A stretch of DNA of 64,000 bases from DATFNI01 sp963712305 (lineage in GTDB: Bacteria > Bacteroidota > Rhodothermia > Balneolales > DATFMH01). The DNA lies in NCBI GenBank assembly GCA_963712305.1, contig CAVQHI010000003.1, positions 62,001-126,000 on the forward strand, in the 5' to 3' direction. Both the position numbers and the translations under genes were made by a program. The stretch's first letter is position 1, and every line of letters starts with the position of its first letter. Below are positions 27,358 to 35,531 of the stretch, piece by piece. The notes beneath the pieces are model-generated. The model ran no database searches. It was not told the DNA's origin and was given only the letters and a program-made list of their open reading frames with translations.

Positions 27358-29781
27358 ATGTTACGCAATTACATAAAAATAGCGATCCGGAATCTCTGGA
27401 GAAATAAATCTATCACAGCTATTAAACTTGCGGGGCTTGTTGCCGGATTCACAGGTGTTATTCTCATTCTCGTCTATGTTCGCTTTGAGCTCTCGTATGA
27501 TCAGTTTAACACGAAGGCATCGCGGATCTACAGAATTGAGATGAAGTATACAAATAAAGATCAGACGGCAATAGGCGTTCCTTCAAGTTTGGCCAGGACA
27601 CTTCGACAGGATATCCCGCAAATAAAAAGCAGCCTGATTCTCAGCAAGTATGAGGGAAGCGTACGGTCAGGAGATCATGTTTTTAGTTCTCAGATTTTAA
27701 CAGCGGGTGATTCTTTCTTCAACATATTCACGCTGCCTTTGCTGGAGGGGAATCCGAAGACGGCACTCAGCAATCCCTATACAGCGGTTATATCCAAAAC
27801 GTTTGCACGACGCCTGTTTGGCAAGGAAGATCCGGTCAATAAAACCATTATCATTTCATCCGATCAAAAGCATCCTTTTCTCATAACCGGAGTCATGAAA
27901 GACATTCCGGCCAATTCTCACTTTCATGGGGATATTATTGAGTCCATTACCCAGAATAGTTACTTGTTCACAAAATTAAACTGGAAAGCCTACACCGGAA
28001 CGCCTCAATACGTTCTGCTGGCTCCAAATACCAAACCGGGCTTTGTAGAAAATCAAATTGCCGCTTTGCACAAGAAGGATAACATACCTTCAGATATACA
28101 CCTGTTCCTGATGCCGCTGACCAGAATTCACTTGTATTCCCATCTTTCCGGTGAACTGGAGCATAACGGGGATATCCGCTACATCTATATTTTTTCAATC
28201 ATCGCTCTGTTGATCCTTGGAATTGCCTGCGTCAACTTTATAAACCTTACAACGGCCAGCTATCTGAAACGGACGAAAGAAGTGGGAGTTCGAAAAGTGT
28301 TGGGTGCGAATAACCGGCAGTTGCGTATTCAGTTTCTAAGTGAAGGATTTATCCTGTTTTTCATTGCCATTTCAGTTTCTTTAGTGCTTGCGTACCAGGT
28401 TATCCCGTGGTTTGGATCCGGCATGGGTATTTCCATTACCGCGCATTCCGTTATAAACCGGCAGACGGTCCTGTATGCATTGTCGTTAGGCGTCTTGTCT
28501 GTAATTGGAGCAGGTTTCTATCCGGCCGTCTTTTTATCCCGGTTGTCGCCATCACTTGTATTACGTGGTGCCTCATCAACCGGCCGGTCACATATCGGGA
28601 TCCGGAAGTTTCTTGTTCTGACGCAGTTTGTGATATCCATAGCCCTGGTTACTGCTACGATATTCATTTATGATCAGCTGCATTATATTCATACAAAGGA
28701 TCTTGGGTTCAATGATAACCATGTGCTTCTTTTTCCAGGAAACATATACAGACACAATCTGCAGACATTCAAAAATGAGTTATCGGATTATCAAGGAATA
28801 ATCGATATGAGTGTCGCAAGCTGGGATCCGATGAACGGATATGGTGGCTCGTCGTCATGGACGGATGATAAGGATTCAACAAGAATCTACAACATGCAGA
28901 TGATAAAAGGGGACCTGAACTTTGTAAAGACACTGCAAATACCGTTGGTGAAAGGTCGTGATTTCTCGGAAAAATATGGTGTTGACAAGCTCAATGCCGA
29001 TTCATTGATTCAAATTGCCAGACATGCGGATACACGGCAACAATATTTTGATGCGGCCAGTATACGATCGATTCTGCTAAATCAAACGGCAGTTAAAGAG
29101 CTTGGATTAAAAAAAGCGGTAGGGAAGCGCCTGACATACAAAGGATTACAGGGTACCGTTATCGGCATCGTTAAGGATTTCAATGGTCTCTCGCTGCATA
29201 AACATGTAGGTCCTGTTGCTATCTATGGAGATCAAGCAAATAACTATGGACGAATGTTTATTCGCATTCAACCTGATCATCAGCAAGCTACCATTTCATA
29301 CATCCGAAAAGTCTGGAAGGAAAATTTTCCGGGTACGGTATTCAACTATACGTTCCTTAATCAATATATAAACTCACAATACAAGACCTCTCAGCGGCTG
29401 GGGGATTTGTGCATGGCATTTACACTGTTGGCAATCCTAATTTCCTGCCTCGGCCTGTTAGGTCTCGCACTCTTTGATACCGAAAGAAGAACTAAAGAGA
29501 TCGCCATCCGTAAGGTGTTTGGTGCTTCTGTAAAGGATATTTTGCAGTTGATCAACAAGAACTATGTCCTTTTGGTGATGCTTGCAAATATTGTCGCGTG
29601 GCCGGTTGCATGGGTAGCTGTTAAGCAGTGGCTGGATAATTTTGCCTACCGGATTGATATATCATTTATACCTTTTATGGTGGCAAGTATCGTCTCTGTA
29701 TTGCTGACCATACTGACGGTAAGCATTCAGGCCTGGCGAACGGCAACGGCATACCCGGCAGAAAGGCTGAGAAATGAGTAA
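27358..29781 (+). CDS. FtsX/MacB-type ABC permease, P8
   Basis: 807 residues with the double MacB/FtsX architecture. Coupling segments are TKEVGVRKVLGA and TKEIAIRKVFGA. The end (YPAERLRNE) and the last membrane module (NIVAWPVAWVAVKQWLDNF) diverge from the GIGFLIAVPIAWYAM type seen in P2, P3, P9 and P11. The second periplasmic domain has an insertion near residues 530-560 (LNADSLIQIARHADTRQQYF) absent from its neighbours. ATG start, reached directly from the repeat spacer (ACACCCTAATACAATG). Confidence 0.95.
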   Translation: MLRNYIKIAIRNLWRNKSITAIKLAGLVAGFTGVILILVYVRFELSYDQFNTKASRIYRIEMKYTNKDQTAIGVPSSLARTLRQDIPQIKSSLILSKYEGSVRSGDHVFSSQILTAGDSFFNIFTLPLLEGNPKTALSNPYTAVISKTFARRLFGKEDPVNKTIIISSDQKHPFLITGVMKDIPANSHFHGDIIESITQNSYLFTKLNWKAYTGTPQYVLLAPNTKPGFVENQIAALHKKDNIPSDIHLFLMPLTRIHLYSHLSGELEHNGDIRYIYIFSIIALLILGIACVNFINLTTASYLKRTKEVGVRKVLGANNRQLRIQFLSEGFILFFIAISVSLVLAYQVIPWFGSGMGISITAHSVINRQTVLYALSLGVLSVIGAGFYPAVFLSRLSPSLVLRGASSTGRSHIGIRKFLVLTQFVISIALVTATIFIYDQLHYIHTKDLGFNDNHVLLFPGNIYRHNLQTFKNELSDYQGIIDMSVASWDPMNGYGGSSSWTDDKDSTRIYNMQMIKGDLNFVKTLQIPLVKGRDFSEKYGVDKLNADSLIQIARHADTRQQYFDAASIRSILLNQTAVKELGLKKAVGKRLTYKGLQGTVIGIVKDFNGLSLHKHVGPVAIYGDQANNYGRMFIRIQPDHQQATISYIRKVWKENFPGTVFNYTFLNQYINSQYKTSQRLGDLCMAFTLLAILISCLGLLGLALFDTERRTKEIAIRKVFGASVKDILQLINKNYVLLVMLANIVAWPVAWVAVKQWLDNFAYRIDISFIPFMVASIVSVLLTILTVSIQAWRTATAYPAERLRNE

Positions 29782-29862
29782 TACAGTAAACAGAATGTAG
29801 TGAGTATTGAGTACGGAGTAGTGAGATTAACCGAAAGCTGACCGCTGACAGCCGATAGCTAC

Positions 29863-29965
29863 CTTAACACCTTAACACCTTAACACCTTAACACTTGAAT
29901 ACCTTAACACTTGAATACCTTAACACCTTAACACCTTAACACCTTAACACTTGAATACGCTAACA
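29863..29965. repeat. Mixed TTAACACC / TTGAATACC tandem repeat before P9
   Basis: Two related units, TTAACACC (8 nt) and TTGAATACC (9 nt), alternate in a higher-order pattern before the ATG of P9. The higher order suggests duplication of whole blocks, not only single-unit slippage. Confidence 0.88.
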
Positions 29966-29967
29966 CA

Positions 29968-32346
29968 ATGCTGCGCAATTACCTGAGAATAGCATTCCGC
30001 AACCTGAAAAGGTATAAGCTATACAGCTTCATCAATATTGCGGGGTTGGCTGTGGGGATTGCCGTGTGTCTTGTGGTGGCGCTCTATATTCACTATGAGC
30101 TCAGCTTCGACAAGTTTTATCCCAAAGCTGACCATATCTACAGGGTTGTCCAGCATTTGAGGTATCCGAAAGGTGAGGCGACGATACCCTATGTACCTGC
30201 TCCGTTTAGTACAACAATAAAAGCCGATTATCCGGTTGTGGAACAGGCCGTAAGAGTTAATGACCTGACGGACAATCATATCATATCCCTTGGTGACCAC
30301 TCTTTTATCGAAAAAAATTATATCTATGCGGATCCCGGTTTTTTCCAATTGTTTTCTTCTGATGCCTACACCGGTAAACCGAACTCTTTATTAGCTGATC
30401 CAAACAGTGTCGTCGTAACAAAAAGTGCAGCGAAGAAATATTTTCATCATCAAAATCCGGTTGGCCTGACTTTAAAGATCGACGGCCAATTGAAACATGT
30501 GACAGGTGTCGTGGATGATCCGCCACCGAATTCAAGCATCCAATATCAGATTGTCGAATCACTGGTTGGCACTGAACCTTATGAAAGCAAAAACTGGGGA
30601 AGGAACAATTTTGTCACCTATTTACTGCTTTCACCTGATGCTAAGATTGCCAGTCTTGAAAAGACTTTTTCGAAGATAGTTCGAACAAACAAAGATGACG
30701 CCCATTCTCCGGGTTATGATCACACCATCTACCTGCAGCCTCTTGCCGATGTTCATCTTGGGTTAGGCATCCCCGGGGAGAAGGGTAGTACATCCCAGCT
30801 TTACCTGTCGGCTGTCCTGGCATTATTCATTCTATTAATCGCATGTATCAACTTTGTCAACCTGCTAACCAGCCGCAGCATTGATCGTATGCGCGAAATC
30901 GGATTACGAAAAGTCATGGGTGCATTTCAGAAACAACTGATCATGCAATTCCTTGGCGAATCCGTACTTACAGCCTTCTTGGCTGGTTTAGTTGCCGTTG
31001 TTTTAGCCGGTTTGCTTCTGCCTATAGCCAATAAAATGACCGGTGCTTCCATCGATTTTTCGACGTTTTTTACCGGATCATGGACTCTTTTTTTTCTGGT
31101 ATTCATTTTCATCGTTGGAGTCGGGGCCGGCGGCTATCCCGCTTTTATGTTGTCCCGTCATACGCCGCAAGCGGTGATGTCAGGAAATCGGTCGACACGA
31201 ACAGGAGGGAAGCAAAAATCACGGCAAGCATTAGTGGTATTTCAGTTTACCATATCATGTGTACTTATCGCTGCTACGTTTGTAGTCTACCATCAACTTC
31301 AATATATGAGGGACAAAGATCTCGGGTTTAATAAAGAAGATGTCGTATTGATTCCAAATGCAGGAATGGTGAGGGGTTCAACCCGGGAAGCCCTTATACA
31401 AACATTCAAAGAACAACCCGGCGTCCAGGATGCTTCAATGACATACTCCGTACCAGGCCAATTTTTTATCACATCGATGTTTACACCGGTCAGTAGCAGT
31501 GAAAAGATCGAGCGCCAGATCAACTATTCTTATGTGGATGATAGTTACATCAAAACCCTTGGTGTAAAGGTAATCAAGGGGAGGGATTTTGATCCATCGT
31601 TTAACGACTCACTCTCGGTGATCCTCAACCAGTCGGCTGCTACGATTCTATTCGGACCAAAGAATCCAGTTGGGGAAGATATTCGCTTTGCATTTAGCGG
31701 AGGTCGAAAATTCCGGGTCGTCGGGGTCGTAAAGGATTTCAATTTTGGAAAACTCGAATATAAGATTCGGCCTCTGGTCCTGCTTAACCTGAAACAAAAT
31801 CCACGCAGGGCCCATGTATTTGCCGTACACATTCATTCACGGGATAAAACCGCGACTATAGGCAAGCTTCACGATTCATGGAATAAAATAGTTTCCGATG
31901 TTCCGTTTACCTACTCGTTTCTCAAAAATGACCTGGATAACCAGTACTCCGATCAGGATCAACTGGCTCGTTTTTTTGCCATTTTGGCTGGTTTGGCCAT
32001 CCTCATGGCCTGCATGGGACTATTTGCTCTCGCTGTCTTTTCCACTGAGAAGCGAACCAAGGAAATCGGCATCCGCAAAGTCCTTGGAGCCTCAGTTGCC
32101 GGCATTGTTGCCCTGCTATCGAAAGACTTTCTGAAACTGGTCGGGATCGGCTTTTTGATTGCTGTGCCGATTGCCTGGTATGCAATGCACCGCTGGTTGG
32201 AAAATTTCGCTTATCACATTGACATCGGTATAGGCACTTTTGTGCTGGTAGGGGCTTTGGCAATGGTGATCGCATTAGTAACGGTGAGTTGGCAATCGAT
32301 ACGTGCGGCCATTACCAACCCGGTGAAGTCTCTTCACACGGAGTGA
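29968..32346 (+). CDS. FtsX/MacB-type ABC permease, P9
   Basis: 792 residues and eight predicted helices. Coupling segments are MREIGLRKVMGA and TKEIGIRKVLGA. Both ends resemble other array members more than the middle does: the start has KRYKLYSFINIAGLAVGI as in P1, P2 and P11, and the last module has SKDFLKLVGIGFLIAVPIAWYAM as in P3 and P11. The central periplasmic sequence is unique. This looks like homogenisation of the ends by recombination between array members. ATG start. It ends NPVKSLHTE. It is the last gene of the second transcription unit and is followed by the longest spacer of the array. Confidence 0.95.
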   Translation: MLRNYLRIAFRNLKRYKLYSFINIAGLAVGIAVCLVVALYIHYELSFDKFYPKADHIYRVVQHLRYPKGEATIPYVPAPFSTTIKADYPVVEQAVRVNDLTDNHIISLGDHSFIEKNYIYADPGFFQLFSSDAYTGKPNSLLADPNSVVVTKSAAKKYFHHQNPVGLTLKIDGQLKHVTGVVDDPPPNSSIQYQIVESLVGTEPYESKNWGRNNFVTYLLLSPDAKIASLEKTFSKIVRTNKDDAHSPGYDHTIYLQPLADVHLGLGIPGEKGSTSQLYLSAVLALFILLIACINFVNLLTSRSIDRMREIGLRKVMGAFQKQLIMQFLGESVLTAFLAGLVAVVLAGLLLPIANKMTGASIDFSTFFTGSWTLFFLVFIFIVGVGAGGYPAFMLSRHTPQAVMSGNRSTRTGGKQKSRQALVVFQFTISCVLIAATFVVYHQLQYMRDKDLGFNKEDVVLIPNAGMVRGSTREALIQTFKEQPGVQDASMTYSVPGQFFITSMFTPVSSSEKIERQINYSYVDDSYIKTLGVKVIKGRDFDPSFNDSLSVILNQSAATILFGPKNPVGEDIRFAFSGGRKFRVVGVVKDFNFGKLEYKIRPLVLLNLKQNPRRAHVFAVHIHSRDKTATIGKLHDSWNKIVSDVPFTYSFLKNDLDNQYSDQDQLARFFAILAGLAILMACMGLFALAVFSTEKRTKEIGIRKVLGASVAGIVALLSKDFLKLVGIGFLIAVPIAWYAMHRWLENFAYHIDIGIGTFVLVGALAMVIALVTVSWQSIRAAITNPVKSLHTE

Positions 32347-32696
32347 GCATAGACAGTTAACAGTGACCAATGAACAGTTAGCAATCAACAGTAAACAGTG
32401 TGTTGATGCCCTGAGTATTGTGTAGTGAGATAGGCTGAAAGCTTACGTCGACAGCTACTTTAACACATTAACTGAAAAAGGAAGATGTAGAAAGTTTCTC
32501 ATCCTTCTTACCGCTCTGTGCACACTGTGAGATTACTCTGTGTCCACCGTGGTTATTAAGAGCACCATAAAAGCAACCACCGAGAACTTAGAGCAGTCAC
32601 AGAGAGATCAGGGTTCACTGTCATTTTGGACAAGGTTTATCCCGAATCCGTTTGTGATAATTAGTAACCCCTGGAGACAGGTATAGAAATGATTAA

Positions 32697-32745
32697 GCGA
32701 ACACCGAATGTCCGATTCCGGACATTCGGTGTTCGCAGACGTACA
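32697..32745. promoter_or_regulatory. Activator sites (UAS) before P10 within an 18-bp inverted repeat
   Basis: Site 1 at 32709-32724 is TGTCCGATTCCGGACA, a perfect dyad. Site 2 at 32730-32745 is TGTTCGCAGACGTACA, 21 bp further on. Site 1 is the centre of a perfect 18-bp inverted repeat: the left arm 32697-32714 begins GCGAACACCGAA, the spacer is ATTC, and the right arm 32719-32736 ends TTCGGTGTTCGC. The left arm therefore adds a third half-site, CGAACA. The pair ends 52 bp before the promoter. Confidence 0.87.
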
Positions 32746-32797
32746 GCTTTTGTGGGTCGAACCGTGCATTCTATCGATAAACCGCTGTTTTTTAGTT

Positions 32798-32813
32798 TGG
32801 CCTGCTATTTGCA
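32798..32813 (+). promoter_or_regulatory. Sigma-54 (-24/-12) promoter before P10
   Basis: TGGCCTG-CTAT-TTGCA matches the sigma-54 pattern with correct spacing and shares the same core and flanking TTTAGTT with the promoter at 17006. It would start a third transcription unit: P10, P11, P12 and the second ATPase gene. The leader to the ATG at 32999 is about 175 nt. Confidence 0.86.
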
Positions 32814-32998
32814 CTATCTACCAGACAGGCCATATCTGAAGGCTGAGGATATTGAAAGTCTGATGAGGATTTGAATGGTAGGTAAGACAGTTAATAATGA
32901 GTCATACCTACAGAGTATCGATAATGAAATAAGCTGATGGCTGATGGCTGATGGCTGATAGCTGATAGCTTACTCAAACACTTTAGCACGGGAACACT

Positions 32999-35455
32999 AT
33001 GCTGCGGAATTATCTAAAAATAGCATTCCGAAATCTCCGGAAATCACCGGTATATTCGTTTATTAACATCGTCAGTCTTGCCGTGGGGATTGCGTGTTGC
33101 ATGGTAATTTACCTGTTCGTGCGTCACGAGTATTCTTATGATCAATTTCATAAGAACGGGGATCGCATCTATCGACTCAACGAAGTCAGGTATGAAAAGC
33201 CGCAGAGCCAGATCAAAGACAAACCCTTTTTTGATACCCGTGCCCCCGATGGCCTCTGGAAATCAGCTTACCTTCCGCTGCCGTTTGGACCTGCCCTAAA
33301 ACAGCAATTTCCCGAAATACAGCAAGTGGTAAGGGGGGATGCAGGCAATGCCCTGGTTCGAAAAGACGATGAAGTTCATGAGGAGTCCGTAACCTATGTC
33401 GATTCCAATTTCTTCAATCTCTTTTCATTTCCATTGCTGCGTGGCAATCCCGATGAGGTGCTAAAGGACCCACAGGATGTCGTGCTCACGAGTTCGATTG
33501 CCAGTAAATATTTCGGTGATGAGAATCCTGTGGGAAAGACTCTGAGGATAAAAATGGAGGATCAGGAAGAGACATTTACCGTCACAGGAATTGCAAAAGA
33601 AGCACCGGACAACTCCAGTATCCAATTTGATGTATTGGTGCCGATTCAACACAAACCGGGTTACGAGCATAATAAAGATCGATGGACCAGTTTTAACACT
33701 CCGCTTTTTGTGGAATTCGTTCCAAATACGGATATCCGTCAATTTAAAGCCAAACTGGACGCGTATGTCAACGAACGCTTCAAGTCCGATATGGAAGAGT
33801 CCAGAACCCGGCAGGGGCTACCTAAAAATGCCAAGGTGTTTGAAATCGGGATGGAACCAATTTCAGCTATTCATCTTGATGCTTCGGTTAACTGGACGAA
33901 CGTCAGCAACCCGCTTTATTCCTATATCCTGTCGGGAATTGCCTTCCTGATTTTGTTGATAGCATGCATCAATTACGTAACATTGTCCCTGTCCCGTTCG
34001 GCAAACAGGGTGCGGGAAGTCGGCATCCGCAAAGTATCCGGAGCTCACCGGAAACAAATCGCCTGGCAGTTTTGGGGAGAAACGCAACTACTGACCCTGT
34101 TTGCCATGATTGCCGGCCTGGGATTGGCCGAGTTGTTCTTGCCGCTCTTTAACAGGATTTCCGGTGAAAGTTTGTCTTTCAGTTATGCCGGACAAGCAGG
34201 GTTCTTCGCAGTCATTATGGGGATAACATTTATAACCGGCCTGATTGCAGGAAGTTACCCGGCCATCTTTCTGGCGCGATTAAGTCCGGCCGAAGTTCTG
34301 AAAGGGATGAGCAACCACCGTTTTAAACCCCGCCTGACTAAAGTATTGCTCATCCTGCAGTTCAGTCTCTCGGTATTTCTGATCATCAGTTCGGTCACTA
34401 TGGTGCGTCAAATGGATTTTGTGAGCCAAAAGGACTTGGGATACAATAAGGATCAGTTGGTGGGTATTCCAACCTATACCGGATGGAATGAAAAAGGTGA
34501 ACTTTTATTGCAGCGATATCGTAATAAACTGAACGGTGTGCCCGGTGTCGGGAGTGTCAGCGGGATGGCTCCGGCCTTTACCAAAGGGACAAACCGATAC
34601 GGATTCAAGGTAGATGGAAATTATAAAACGTCCTACATCTACTATGTGGATGAGCATTTCATTAAAACGATGGGCATGGAATTGGTGGCCGGCAGGGATT
34701 TTTCAGACAGTCATCCTGCTGACAAAACCGGATCCATAATCATTAACCAGGCGCTGGCAAAATCGATGGGATGGGAGCATCCGGTTGGTAAGTCACTGGC
34801 CTGGAGCGACAAAAAACATCCGTCAAAGGTGATCGGGGTCGTTAAAGATTTCAATTTCCAGTCGCTCGAGACTCCCATTGAACCCATGTTGCTGCATATG
34901 AACCCACGTGAGGGCGGGATAGACAATATACTCGTGAGGATCAGGAAAGGCCGGATAGGTGAGACATTGCCATTATTGCGATCAGCATGGTCGGTGATTG
35001 CCCCGTCTACACCTTTTGATTACTGGTTCCTGGATGACGCTGTGGCGCAACAGTATGCTTCTTACAAGAAGTGGCTGGAAATCATGTCGGTCTCCACGTT
35101 CCTGGCCATCCTGATCGCCTGCCTGGGACTTTTCGGATTGGCAGGTATTACGGCAATCAACCGGACCAAAGAAATTGGAATTCGGAAAGTACTCGGAGCC
35201 CGAGTCAGGCAGATTGTCCTGTTGCTGAATAAAGATATCGTCAAGTTGATACTGCTATCTCTGGTCATTGCGGCCCCTGTTTCATGGTACATAATGAGGA
35301 AATGGCTCACCGACTTCGCCTATCGTATCGATGTCGGCCCGGGTATTTTTCTGATATCCGCCCTCGTAGCATTGCTTGTGGCCGTAGCGACGGTCAGCTA
35401 CCACTCGATAAAGGCATCGTTGACAAATCCGGTAGCAAGCCTACGAAATGAATGA
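32999..35455 (+). CDS. FtsX/MacB-type ABC permease, P10
   Basis: 818 residues with two MacB/FtsX halves and eight predicted helices. Coupling segments are VREVGIRKVSGA and TKEIGIRKVLGA. The first periplasmic domain has a longer segment near residues 60-85 (EKPQSQIKDKPFFDTRAPDG) than the other members. The last module (VRQIVLLLNKDIVKLILLSL) is not of the SKDFLKLVGIGF type, so this gene has escaped the 3'-end homogenisation seen in several siblings. ATG start 16 nt after CACTTTAGCACGGG. It ends NPVASLRNE. It is the first gene behind the third sigma-54-type promoter. Confidence 0.95.
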   Translation: MLRNYLKIAFRNLRKSPVYSFINIVSLAVGIACCMVIYLFVRHEYSYDQFHKNGDRIYRLNEVRYEKPQSQIKDKPFFDTRAPDGLWKSAYLPLPFGPALKQQFPEIQQVVRGDAGNALVRKDDEVHEESVTYVDSNFFNLFSFPLLRGNPDEVLKDPQDVVLTSSIASKYFGDENPVGKTLRIKMEDQEETFTVTGIAKEAPDNSSIQFDVLVPIQHKPGYEHNKDRWTSFNTPLFVEFVPNTDIRQFKAKLDAYVNERFKSDMEESRTRQGLPKNAKVFEIGMEPISAIHLDASVNWTNVSNPLYSYILSGIAFLILLIACINYVTLSLSRSANRVREVGIRKVSGAHRKQIAWQFWGETQLLTLFAMIAGLGLAELFLPLFNRISGESLSFSYAGQAGFFAVIMGITFITGLIAGSYPAIFLARLSPAEVLKGMSNHRFKPRLTKVLLILQFSLSVFLIISSVTMVRQMDFVSQKDLGYNKDQLVGIPTYTGWNEKGELLLQRYRNKLNGVPGVGSVSGMAPAFTKGTNRYGFKVDGNYKTSYIYYVDEHFIKTMGMELVAGRDFSDSHPADKTGSIIINQALAKSMGWEHPVGKSLAWSDKKHPSKVIGVVKDFNFQSLETPIEPMLLHMNPREGGIDNILVRIRKGRIGETLPLLRSAWSVIAPSTPFDYWFLDDAVAQQYASYKKWLEIMSVSTFLAILIACLGLFGLAGITAINRTKEIGIRKVLGARVRQIVLLLNKDIVKLILLSLVIAAPVSWYIMRKWLTDFAYRIDVGPGIFLISALVALLVAVATVSYHSIKASLTNPVASLRNE

Positions 35456-35531
35456 TAACAGTTAACAGAGGAATAGCCGTCAGCTTGCTGACAGCCACTT
35501 TAATACTTTAACACCTAAACACTTAAAGACT

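Larger units (their letters stand above)
32347..32998. other. Long spacer between P9 and P10
   Basis: 652 bases without a gene. It begins with AACAGTTAACAGTG words. At about 32505-32620 it carries a segment with CTCTGTGTCCACCGTGG and, reversed, CACCGAGAACTTAGAGCAG, a type that recurs at 48525-48600. Then come the paired activator sites (32697-32745), the sigma-54-type promoter (32798-32813), and GCTGATGGCTGATGGCTGAT repeats at about 32935-32970 before the ATG of P10. Confidence 0.8.
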
